Assembly (NCBI GenBank): GCA_024279045.1
Contig: JAJRRZ010000040.1
Coordinates: forward strand, 1-6,393
DNA: 6,393 bases
Reading direction: 5' to 3'
Source of the DNA: Alphaproteobacteria bacterium
GTDB taxonomy: Bacteria > Pseudomonadota > Alphaproteobacteria > Rhizobiales > Aestuariivirgaceae
The notes beneath the pieces were generated by a model, which was given only the letters and a program-made list of their open reading frames with translations, did not search any database and was not told the DNA's origin. Of the stretch, positions 1 to 6,312 are shown one piece after another (positions within the stretch are counted from its first letter, which is position 1; every line of letters starts with the position of its first letter). The position numbers and the translations under genes were made by a program.

Positions 1-1
1 G

Positions 2-2545
2 CCGCAGTGCGCGCTAGGAGATTTTGGCGAGTTATGGGGGCTGTTGCCGGCGGATTCGCGCGTGCCGGATCATGCCATCTGGGCGCATCTGGATCTGGCC
101 TCGGCGCTGGCCGGCGCCATGGCCGGCGATGCCAATGGCGAAGTGGCGCTGCTGATGGTCTCGCTGGGGCCGGTGCAGGAGTTCATCGCACAGGCGCGCT
201 CCACCTCCGATCTGTGGGCCGGTTCGCACCTGCTCTCCAGCCTGACCATGGCGGCCATGGAACCGGTGCTGGAGAGGCTGGGGCCTGATGCCGTCATCTT
301 CCCGCATCTGCGCGGCGTGCCACAGGTGGATCTGTGGCTCATCCGGCAGGAGCTGCGGGAAGAGATGTTCGACGGCGAGGAATGGCGCAGCATGCGCACG
401 GACTTCAACCCGCTGTTCATGGCTGCCCTGCCCAACCTGTTCCTGGCCATCGTGCCGCGCGATCAGGCCAAGACACTGGCGCAAGAAGCCGCCGAATGCG
501 CCCGCACGTTCATGCGCTCGGACGTGGCGGAAAAGATGCTGAAGAAACTACTGAAAACAAAGGGGCTGGAACTAGATCCTTCAGTTCATGCCTGCAAGCA
601 GCTCAAGCGCCAGCTTGCCGATTTTCCGGAGGTCTATTGGGCGGTCGCACCGTGGGCAAGAAAGGGCGAAGATTACGGCAAGGCAAAGGATCGTCTACTG
701 AAAATCCTGTCAACCTTCTCCGACAAGCAGGAAGAGCCGGGCATCTTCAGCCATGACGGGTTCAAGCGGCTGGCACAAAAGATCGAGGCCGACATCTTCG
801 AGTATGCTCCCAACCCCGGCGTGCTCTACCCTGCTGCGCACGAGGCCGTGAGCAAGGCGCATGGTGCGGTGAAGACCCTGCGTCCCTTTGGCCAGACGGA
901 GGAGAAAGGCTATCGCTGCTCCCTGTGTGGTGAACGCGAGTGGCTGACCCTGGATCCGGCGCAATTGCAGTGGACCGCCCGTCAGCGGGAGGAAAACGCC
1001 CGCAAGGGCCAGCCCACCTTGTGGATGGCCATCGACAAGCCCTCTTGGGCGAAGAAGGGCGAGCACCTGTGCGCCATCTGCGCCTCCAAGCGCCTGTGGC
1101 CGGGTATCTTCCGCGACGAAACGGTGAAGAAGCGCGTGAAGGATGGCAACTTCTCGCGGCGCTTCGTGGTGTCCACGCACGTGCTGGCCATGGCGGATGA
1201 CCTGGCGGCATTGATCGAGCAAAATCCTGACAAGATCATCAAAGCGGCAGAAAGGCATGCCGCTTTCACCAAGGCCGAGACCTCGGCCCTGCCGCGCCTG
1301 CTGATGAACAAGCTGTACCGGATTGGCAAGGACGATCTCACCGAACTCGTCAAGCAGATTCCGTCATACATCGATGACCTGCGCAATACGGAAAATCGAG
1401 ACACGCTGGATGCATTTTTGCAGGACATCGGCTTGCAGGGGCATGAGCGCTATTACGCCGTGCTGTTGATGGACGGCGACAACATGGGGGCATGGCTTTC
1501 CGGCGATAAGAAACATGCGCTGAAGTTTGCCGATGCCTTCCACCCCGACATCCGCAGGAAGGCGGAGGAAGTTACCGCGCAAGGCAATGGCGAGGTCAAA
1601 GAGTATCTCGACGCCCATCGTCCGCCCTCGCCGGCGCGGCATGTGAGCATCTCCACGGCGCTGAACAATTTCTCGCTGCATCTGGCGCGGGTGGTGGTGG
1701 AGGAGCTGTGCAACGGCAAGCTCATCTATGCCGGCGGTGATGACGTGCTGGCGCTGCTGACGGTGGAAGACGCGCTGAAGGCCGCCACCGCCCTGCGCTT
1801 CCTCTACAGTGGCCATGTGCCGAAAGAGGCGAAGAGCTTGCTGCCGGAAGAGTTTAAGCAGCGGTTCAAGGCGAAGAACGGCTATGTGAAATACAATGAG
1901 AAACTGCTGCTCACCATGGGGCCGACGGCCACGGCCTCTGCCGGGCTGGTGATTGCCCATGCCATGACACCGCTTTCCCGCGTGCTGGCCGAAGCACGCA
2001 AGGCCGAGAAGCGCGCCAAGGATGGCGGGCGCAACGCACTGTCCATCACCGTCATGAAACGTGCCGGCAATATTGCGCGCATCACCGGGAAATGGCCGAC
2101 TTTCACCGTGGCCAGCAACCGCCAGGAGGTGGAGGAGGAGCAACCCTTCCTCCTCACCATGCCCGGCCTGCTGGCGCGCCTGAGCTGGGAAATGCGCGCC
2201 AACCACCTGTCGCGCCGCGCGCCCTATCACGTCTTCCAGCGGCTGGAGAAGCTGCCCCCCCGCAAGCTTTCCGGCCTTGCGCCAGATGCCTGGAACGAGA
2301 TGCTCAAGAGCATGCTCGTGCATCAGTTCCTGCAGCAGAAACAGCCGCATGGCGAGAAGGACGTGCTTACGCAACTGGCCACCGACATTGCCGCCTGGGT
2401 GTGTGATGACGCTCATGACGACCCGCTGCATACCTTGCGCGAGTTTCTGGGCGTGGCCGAGTTTCTGGGACGGCGCAACCGCGAAGAAACGGACACCGAC
2501 GAAACGCCCGGCAGCGCGGGCACGGCAGAGGAGGCTGCGGCATGA
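2..2545 (+). CDS. cmr2: Type III-B Cas10 subunit Cmr2, 5' partial
   Basis: Large subunit of the Cmr RNA-targeting complex. In this family it senses target RNA and makes cyclic oligoadenylate from ATP. The frame is open from base 2, and the first visible residues (LLPADSRVPDHAIWAHLDL) match a conserved internal Cmr2 segment. The real start is therefore upstream, and the GTG/ATG/TTG codons near the left edge are not starts. In order: the conserved segment SLGPVQEFIAQAR (about 161-199); a zinc-binding pair CSLC (917-928) and CAIC (1070-1081), 47 residues apart; the first palm MDGDNMG (1469-1489); the second palm with YAGGDD, where GGDD is at 1733-1744; a conserved GPTATASAGLVIAH helix region running to MKRAG (1919-2068); and an acidic low-complexity tail (about 2483-2542). 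The visible part is 847 codons. Any N-terminal HD nuclease motif lies outside the window and cannot be judged. The intact GGDD predicts an active cyclase. The 3' end overlaps cmr3 by ATGA. Confidence 0.97.
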   Translation, partial: PQCALGDFGELWGLLPADSRVPDHAIWAHLDLASALAGAMAGDANGEVALLMVSLGPVQEFIAQARSTSDLWAGSHLLSSLTMAAMEPVLERLGPDAVIFPHLRGVPQVDLWLIRQELREEMFDGEEWRSMRTDFNPLFMAALPNLFLAIVPRDQAKTLAQEAAECARTFMRSDVAEKMLKKLLKTKGLELDPSVHACKQLKRQLADFPEVYWAVAPWARKGEDYGKAKDRLLKILSTFSDKQEEPGIFSHDGFKRLAQKIEADIFEYAPNPGVLYPAAHEAVSKAHGAVKTLRPFGQTEEKGYRCSLCGEREWLTLDPAQLQWTARQREENARKGQPTLWMAIDKPSWAKKGEHLCAICASKRLWPGIFRDETVKKRVKDGNFSRRFVVSTHVLAMADDLAALIEQNPDKIIKAAERHAAFTKAETSALPRLLMNKLYRIGKDDLTELVKQIPSYIDDLRNTENRDTLDAFLQDIGLQGHERYYAVLLMDGDNMGAWLSGDKKHALKFADAFHPDIRRKAEEVTAQGNGEVKEYLDAHRPPSPARHVSISTALNNFSLHLARVVVEELCNGKLIYAGGDDVLALLTVEDALKAATALRFLYSGHVPKEAKSLLPEEFKQRFKAKNGYVKYNEKLLLTMGPTATASAGLVIAHAMTPLSRVLAEARKAEKRAKDGGRNALSITVMKRAGNIARITGKWPTFTVASNRQEVEEEQPFLLTMPGLLARLSWEMRANHLSRRAPYHVFQRLEKLPPRKLSGLAPDAWNEMLKSMLVHQFLQQKQPHGEKDVLTQLATDIAAWVCDDAHDDPLHTLREFLGVAEFLGRRNREETDTDETPGSAGTAEEAAA
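2527..2534 (+). promoter_or_regulatory. Ribosome binding site of cmr3
   Basis: AGAGGAGG lies within the end of cmr2, 7 nt before the cmr3 ATG at 2542. It supports that start and the 4-nt ATGA overlap, an arrangement that usually gives coupled, stoichiometric translation. Confidence 0.8.
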
Positions 2546-3762
2546 GCATCACCTGCTTCATTGAGCCTGTGGATGTGCTCTATCTGCGGGGCAACCGGCT
2601 GTTCGGCAGCCCCGGCGATCATGGTGAGGCGCTAATGCCGCCCTGGCCCTCCATGGCCTCTGGCGCCATCCGCTCCCATGTGCTGACAGCCTGCGGCGCT
2701 GATTTCCAAGCCTTCAAATGCGGCGATACCGCCCTGTATTCCAATGAAGTGCAGCAGGCGCTTGGAACGTATGACAATCCGGGCGATTTCCGCATCACGT
2801 GGTTTTCGCCGGCGCGCGTGGATGACGGCACAGCGCAGCCCCTGCTGCCGAAGCCGGAAGATGTGGTCATTCTCAAGGACAAGGAAAGGCAAAAGCTGCA
2901 GTTGCATCATCTGCAGCCCGTTTCCCTGCCCGAAGGCGTGGCGGGCAGCGCGCCACTGTCGCAGGTGGCGTTGCTGAAGACCGATACCAGGGCCAAGCCG
3001 GAAGGCAGCTATTGGCTCAACACGGCAGGCATCGAGGCATGGGTGCGGGGCGAGCTGCTCGATGTGGACAAGCATTTCGCCAAGCCGTCCGAAGAGCTGT
3101 GGAAGCTGGATTCGCGGCTGGGCATTGCCCGTGATCCCGACACCCGCACCGCTGCCGAAGGACAGATCTACACCACCGAAACGGTGGCCTTTGTGCAAGG
3201 CCTTGCGACGCAGCCGCAGTGCGGCGGTTTTCTGGTGGGCATCAGCGGGCTTGCGCAAGATGCCCTGCAGGCAGACGGCGGCCTGCTGCGGCTGGGTGGT
3301 GATGGCCGGGCAGCGCGCCTGCAACCTGCCGACTGGCAGCCGCCAGCGCCGGATTGGGGGGCGATCGAGCGGGCAAAGGCCTGCCGCATCATGCTGACCA
3401 CGCCGGGGCTGTTTGTGGATGGCTGGCGGCTGCCGGGCATGGATGAACAGGGCAACTGGCAACTGCCGGATGGTTCGCTGAAAGGCAGGGTGGTGGCCGC
3501 TGCCGTGCCGCGTGGGCGCACCGTTTCCGGCTGGGATCTGGCCAGGTGGGAGCCGAAGGCAGCACAGCGCAGCGTGCCCACGGGTGCGGTCTACTGGCTG
3601 GAAGAACTGCAAGGCGACATCGAAGGTGGCCTGCAGCGCCTGCTGGCGGAAGGCCTGTGGGCGGCCATGGCGGATGACGACATCGAGACACTGGGCAAAC
3701 AGCGCCGTGCGGAAGGCTTCAACAACTGCCTCATCGGCGCGCCAGTGAACAAGGTCAACTGA
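2542..3762 (+). CDS. cmr3: Type III-B RAMP protein Cmr3
   Basis: Cas5-like RAMP subunit. In characterised Cmr complexes it sits next to Cmr2 and binds the 5' handle of the crRNA. It has 406 residues, a normal length. The N-terminus carries the family signature FIEPVDVLYLRGNRLFG (residues 6-22), followed by GEALMPPWPSMASGAIRS (28-45), which forms the first RRM-like strand and following loop. Near the C-terminus, GWDLA (330-334) and VPTGAVYW (345-352) match the conserved end of the second RAMP domain. The start is fixed by the strong ribosome binding site at 2527-2534 and by the signature beginning at residue 6. It overlaps the cmr2 stop by ATGA and is followed after 13 nt by cmr4. No broken motif or frameshift is visible. 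Longer reverse-strand frames over this gene are shadows of its GC-rich codons. Confidence 0.97.
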   Translation: MSITCFIEPVDVLYLRGNRLFGSPGDHGEALMPPWPSMASGAIRSHVLTACGADFQAFKCGDTALYSNEVQQALGTYDNPGDFRITWFSPARVDDGTAQPLLPKPEDVVILKDKERQKLQLHHLQPVSLPEGVAGSAPLSQVALLKTDTRAKPEGSYWLNTAGIEAWVRGELLDVDKHFAKPSEELWKLDSRLGIARDPDTRTAAEGQIYTTETVAFVQGLATQPQCGGFLVGISGLAQDALQADGGLLRLGGDGRAARLQPADWQPPAPDWGAIERAKACRIMLTTPGLFVDGWRLPGMDEQGNWQLPDGSLKGRVVAAAVPRGRTVSGWDLARWEPKAAQRSVPTGAVYWLEELQGDIEGGLQRLLAEGLWAAMADDDIETLGKQRRAEGFNNCLIGAPVNKVN

Positions 3763-3775
3763 GGGAGCGGAAGAG

Positions 3776-4717
3776 ATGTTTCAGGCAAGCAGCTTGCTGT
3801 TCTGGTATGCCGTGGCCCCCGTGCACATGGGCGTGGGCACGGCGGTGGGCGGATTGATCGACAACCCCATTCAGCGCGAGGTGCACACGGCCCACCCCGT
3901 ATTGGCCGGCTCCGGCCTGAAGGGCGCACTGCGTGAACGGGCAGCCGGCAAGATGCCAGAAGATGACGAACATGCCGTCTTCGGCCCCGAGTCGGGCAAT
4001 GCCGATGCCTATGCCGGCGCCCTGTCGGTATCCGATGCGCAGATCGTGGCCTTTCCCGTGCGCGCGCTGAAGGCGGCCTTCGTGTGGGTCACCTGCCCCA
4101 CGGCGCTGGCACGGCTGAAGCGCCTGGCGGAAATGGCCGATGTGAAGACAGACTGGGAGGTGCCTGGTCAGCCGGGAACGGACAAAGCTGTGATTCTTTC
4201 CAATGATCTCGCTTCCAAAGACAAGCTCATTCTCGAAGCCTTTGCGTATGGCATTCAGCAGGAAGAACAGGACAAGCTGAAGAAGGTGGCCGACTGGCTG
4301 GCGAAGAATGTCTTGCCGGAACATGAAACCCATGTGCCTTTCCGCGACCTGATCCGGCAGCGTCTGGTGTTGGTGCGCGATGAGGATTTCGGGCATTTCG
4401 TGCGCTTTTCCACCGCCGTGGAGCCACATGTGCGCATCAACAATGAGACCGGCACGGCTGATGACGGCGGCCTGTTCTACACCGAAAACCTGCCGCCGGA
4501 GACCATCATGGCCTCGCTGCTCATGGCCAGCCCCAGCCGCAAGGAAGGCGTGGACATGTCAGCGCAAAAGGTGCTGGAGGAGGCCCTGTCGCTGCTGCAT
4601 GGCGCGCCGATGCAGGTGGGGGGTGATGCCACAACGGGCCGCGGCCTGATGGTGGTCAATCCCGTGCAGGCCGGCAATACCAAGCAGGCCGGCAATGCCG
4701 AGCAGGCCGGCAAATGA
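3776..4717 (+). CDS. cmr4: Type III-B backbone RAMP nuclease Cmr4
   Basis: Cas7-type backbone subunit. Several copies line the crRNA in Cmr complexes, and each cuts the bound target RNA, giving 6-nt-spaced cleavage. It has 313 residues. The N-terminus has PVHMGVGTAVGGLIDNPIQRE (two adjoining blocks, residues 15-35), with Asp29 (codon 3860-3862) at the position of the catalytic Asp26 of the Pyrococcus furiosus protein; target slicing is therefore predicted to be active. The RAMP loop GSGLKGALR spans 45-53. The glycine-rich loop GGDATTGRG spans 282-290. The start follows GAGGGAG at 3761-3767 with 8 nt spacing. The last 16 residues after VVNPV are a repeat tail (QAGNTK, QAGNAE, QAGK) encoded by an 18-bp tandem repeat; this is not part of the family core. 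The last codons overlap a possible upstream start of cmr5. Confidence 0.97.
   Translation: MFQASSLLFWYAVAPVHMGVGTAVGGLIDNPIQREVHTAHPVLAGSGLKGALRERAAGKMPEDDEHAVFGPESGNADAYAGALSVSDAQIVAFPVRALKAAFVWVTCPTALARLKRLAEMADVKTDWEVPGQPGTDKAVILSNDLASKDKLILEAFAYGIQQEEQDKLKKVADWLAKNVLPEHETHVPFRDLIRQRLVLVRDEDFGHFVRFSTAVEPHVRINNETGTADDGGLFYTENLPPETIMASLLMASPSRKEGVDMSAQKVLEEALSLLHGAPMQVGGDATTGRGLMVVNPVQAGNTKQAGNAEQAGK
4667..4713 (+). repeat. 18-bp direct tandem repeat, about 2.6 copies
   Basis: Copies lie at 4667-4684, 4685-4702 and a partial 4703-4713, all starting CAGGCCGGCAA. The first two differ at two positions (ACCAAG versus GCCGAG at the unit end). The unit is in frame in cmr4 and encodes QAGN(T/A)(K/E), forming its C-terminal tail up to the last codon. 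The period is a multiple of three, so copy-number change would keep the frame. Confidence 0.9.
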
Positions 4718-4726
4718 GGGAGGAGA
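4717..4726 (+). promoter_or_regulatory. Ribosome binding site deciding the cmr5 start
   Basis: AGGGAGGAGA lies just after the cmr4 stop, with GGAGG at 4719-4723, 5 nt before ATG 4729. It is downstream of the alternative in-frame ATG at 4714, which has no comparable site before it. This favours 4729 as the main cmr5 start. Confidence 0.75.
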
Positions 4727-4728
4727 CC

Positions 4729-5178
4729 ATGCCCGCACAACAGACCATCAGCTTGGATCAGAAACGCGCCGCCTATGCTTGGGAGTGTGTGCGCCATGCC
4801 AGCGAGCAACTAGAGGGCTCCGACTATGACAAGTTCGTGGCATTGGTTAAGTCGGCTCCTGCCTTGGTGATGAACAACGGTCTGATGCAGTTCCTGGCCT
4901 TTTGTCGTTCCAAGCTGGATGACGAAAAGCCCGAAAAGGAAAAGCGTTATCGCTTGTTGGTGCTTTTTGTTCTGGCCTGGCTGGCAGATCCTTCCAGAGC
5001 CATGCAAGTGGCCTGTGCCAATCTGCCGCTGGATACGCAAAGGAAGTTGTATGAGCGCATGATGCAGTTCCTGCATGGCACCAGCACCATGAAATTTCGT
5101 GAAAAATCGCAGGAAGCCATGGAGCTGCTCAAATGGATGAAGCAGCAGGCTGATGCCATGAAAAGTCTCAGAAGCTAA
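4729..5178 (+). CDS. cmr5: Type III-B small subunit Cmr5 (Cas11)
   Basis: Small, mostly helical subunit. In Cmr complexes, copies form the inner filament beside the Cmr4 backbone and help hold the crRNA-target duplex. It has 149 residues from ATG 4729, or 154 from the in-frame ATG at 4714. The family pattern is clear: an N-terminal helix QKRAAYAWECV (11-21), then KSAPALVMNNGLMQFLAF (41-58), matching the conserved 'lp..i..nGL.q.laf' core. After that come a helix rich in Leu and Trp (LLVLFVLAWLAD) and a C-terminal helix with EKSQEAMELLKWMKQQA. The 4729 start is chosen because the strong ribosome binding site at 4717-4726 lies between the two ATGs; the longer form would add only MREET. Base composition is less GC-rich than in cmr3: I count 29 of 60 G+C at 4921-4980. 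Confidence 0.95.
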   Translation: MPAQQTISLDQKRAAYAWECVRHASEQLEGSDYDKFVALVKSAPALVMNNGLMQFLAFCRSKLDDEKPEKEKRYRLLVLFVLAWLADPSRAMQVACANLPLDTQRKLYERMMQFLHGTSTMKFREKSQEAMELLKWMKQQADAMKSLRS

Positions 5179-5180
5179 AT

Positions 5181-5185
5181 GGGAG
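5181..5185 (+). promoter_or_regulatory. Ribosome binding site deciding the cmr6 start
   Basis: GGGAG lies 8 nt before ATG 5194 and inside the sequence that would be coding if the in-frame ATG at 5179 were used. The region before 5179 has only a weak AGAAG. This favours 5194, giving the N-terminus MSHIAAPRHV, which resembles other Cmr6 N-termini. Confidence 0.7.
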
Positions 5186-5193
5186 ACGGATTC

Positions 5194-6312
5194 ATGAGCC
5201 ACATAGCTGCTCCCAGACATGTCAGCGACAATGCTGACAGGCATTTGCGCGAAACAATGCCGGGCCATGCCTTTTCCCTGTATTTTAAGTATTGGAACGA
5301 ACGGTCTTGGGAGAAGGCAAGCAAGGAGGCCAAGCTTCCAGCTCTGCAAAAGGTAGTGAATGCGCAAGGTGATCCGCAATTGGTGAAGCAGTTGCTCGCT
5401 AGTCAGTATGCCCTTGCAGATGTTGCCGATGCGGTGCGCATCGAGGCGAAGTCCACCTCTCCCTTCGTTACCGGCATGGGCGAGGAGCATGCGGTGGAAA
5501 ACGGTTTCGCTTTCCTCTCGCCCTATGGCCTGCCGTATTTGGCGGGCTCCGGTGTGAAGGGCGTCATCCGCCGCGCCGCGGAAGAGCTGGCCGCCGGCCT
5601 CAACCCGGAAGGCACCTGTGGCTGGACGTTTGCCCGTGTCATGTGGTTGTTCGGCTATGAGAGCGATACGCTTTTCGAAGAGGAATTTCTAGAGAAGGAA
5701 AAGAAGGATGAAGAAGCGCAGGAATTGCTGAAAATAATGAACAAGGAAAACAAGGCGATCACCAATCTTGACAAATCCGAAAAGCACTTCATGGGCGCCC
5801 TCTCCTTCTGGGATGTGATCATCTGGCGAAATGATTCAGAGCAGCAACGCAAGGATCTTCTGGGCATCGACATCCTCACCCCGCACTTCGGCCATTACTA
5901 TCAGGGCGATGAATCCCCACACGATGCTGGCCAGCCGAAGCCCAACCCCTTCCTCGTGGTGGCGCCGGGCGCAACATTCACCTTCCATATCACCTGCCCC
6001 GGTGAGCACCGCCTGCCCGAGAGCCTGCAGGGCGAGGTCTGGCGCGAGCTGATCAAGGCTGCCTTCAACCACGCCTTCGAATGGGGCGGCTTCGGCGCCA
6101 AGACAGCCGTGGGCTACGGCGTGCTGCAAAACATGGAAGCCATCCGTGCCATGGAGCAGCAACGCAAGACTATCCGAGTAGGCGACAAGGTGCGCGATAC
6201 CGAAGCCAATATGGATGGCATTGTGAAATCCATTTCAGGCGACATGGCGGTGGTGGATTTCTATGGCGAGGAATACGAGGTTGAACTCTCCAATCTGGAG
6301 AAACTGCAATGA
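5194..6312 (+). CDS. cmr6: Type III-B RAMP protein Cmr6 with C-terminal extension
   Basis: RAMP subunit that, with Cmr1, caps the 3' end of the crRNA in Cmr complexes. It has 372 residues from ATG 5194 (377 from ATG 5179, directly after the cmr5 stop). Signature parts: SPFVTGMGEEHAVENGFAF, then YLAGSGVKGVIRRA (GSGVKG at 118-123); GALSFWDVIIW after an insertion; ILTPHFGHYYQGD and PNPFLVVAPGATFTF, both typical of Cmr6; and the glycine-rich loop GGFGAKTAVGYG at 298-309. Two parts lie outside the usual core. One is a highly charged stretch at residues 162-197 (EKEKKDEEAQ and onward), encoded by AT-richer DNA. The other is a tail of about 46 residues (327-372) starting IRVGDKVRD, with alternating short strands (GIVKSISG, MAVVDFYG, YEVEL) that looks like a small SH3/KOW-type barrel; that fold is inferred only. 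The stop overlaps the next gene by ATGA. Confidence 0.95.
   Translation: MSHIAAPRHVSDNADRHLRETMPGHAFSLYFKYWNERSWEKASKEAKLPALQKVVNAQGDPQLVKQLLASQYALADVADAVRIEAKSTSPFVTGMGEEHAVENGFAFLSPYGLPYLAGSGVKGVIRRAAEELAAGLNPEGTCGWTFARVMWLFGYESDTLFEEEFLEKEKKDEEAQELLKIMNKENKAITNLDKSEKHFMGALSFWDVIIWRNDSEQQRKDLLGIDILTPHFGHYYQGDESPHDAGQPKPNPFLVVAPGATFTFHITCPGEHRLPESLQGEVWRELIKAAFNHAFEWGGFGAKTAVGYGVLQNMEAIRAMEQQRKTIRVGDKVRDTEANMDGIVKSISGDMAVVDFYGEEYEVELSNLEKLQ
6297..6300 (+). promoter_or_regulatory. Ribosome binding site of the gene after cmr6
   Basis: GGAG at the end of cmr6, 8 nt before ATG 6309. It supports translation of the frame that runs off the right edge. Confidence 0.6.

Noticed and set aside
44..46. 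TTG at 44 as the start of cmr2
   Set aside because: The frame is open upstream to base 2 and the conserved Cmr2 segment LLPADSRVPDH spans this codon, which reads as Leu inside the protein.
7..288. Forward open frame at the left edge starting with GTG
   Set aside because: It lies in another frame over cmr2, is a low-complexity Gly/Ala/Arg product, and conflicts with the clear Cmr2 motifs in frame from base 2.
1364..2431. Long reverse-strand open frame of 355 codons
   Set aside because: It is antisense to the most conserved part of cmr2. The product is His/Arg/Gln-rich with no recognisable domain, as expected for a shadow of GC-rich codons.
2632..3612. Reverse-strand open frame of 326 codons
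   Set aside because: It is fully antisense to cmr3, with biased composition and no motif.
4667..4713. Tandem repeat as a CRISPR array
   Set aside because: The unit is 18 bp with no spacers, it is in frame in cmr4, and there are too few copies.
4714..4728. ATG 4714 as the main cmr5 start
   Set aside because: The strong ribosome binding site is downstream of it and upstream of ATG 4729. It is kept only as a possible alternative.
4810..5490. Reverse-strand open frame of 226 codons across the cmr5/cmr6 junction
   Set aside because: It is antisense to two well-supported genes, has no ribosome binding site that I can see, and the product resembles no family.
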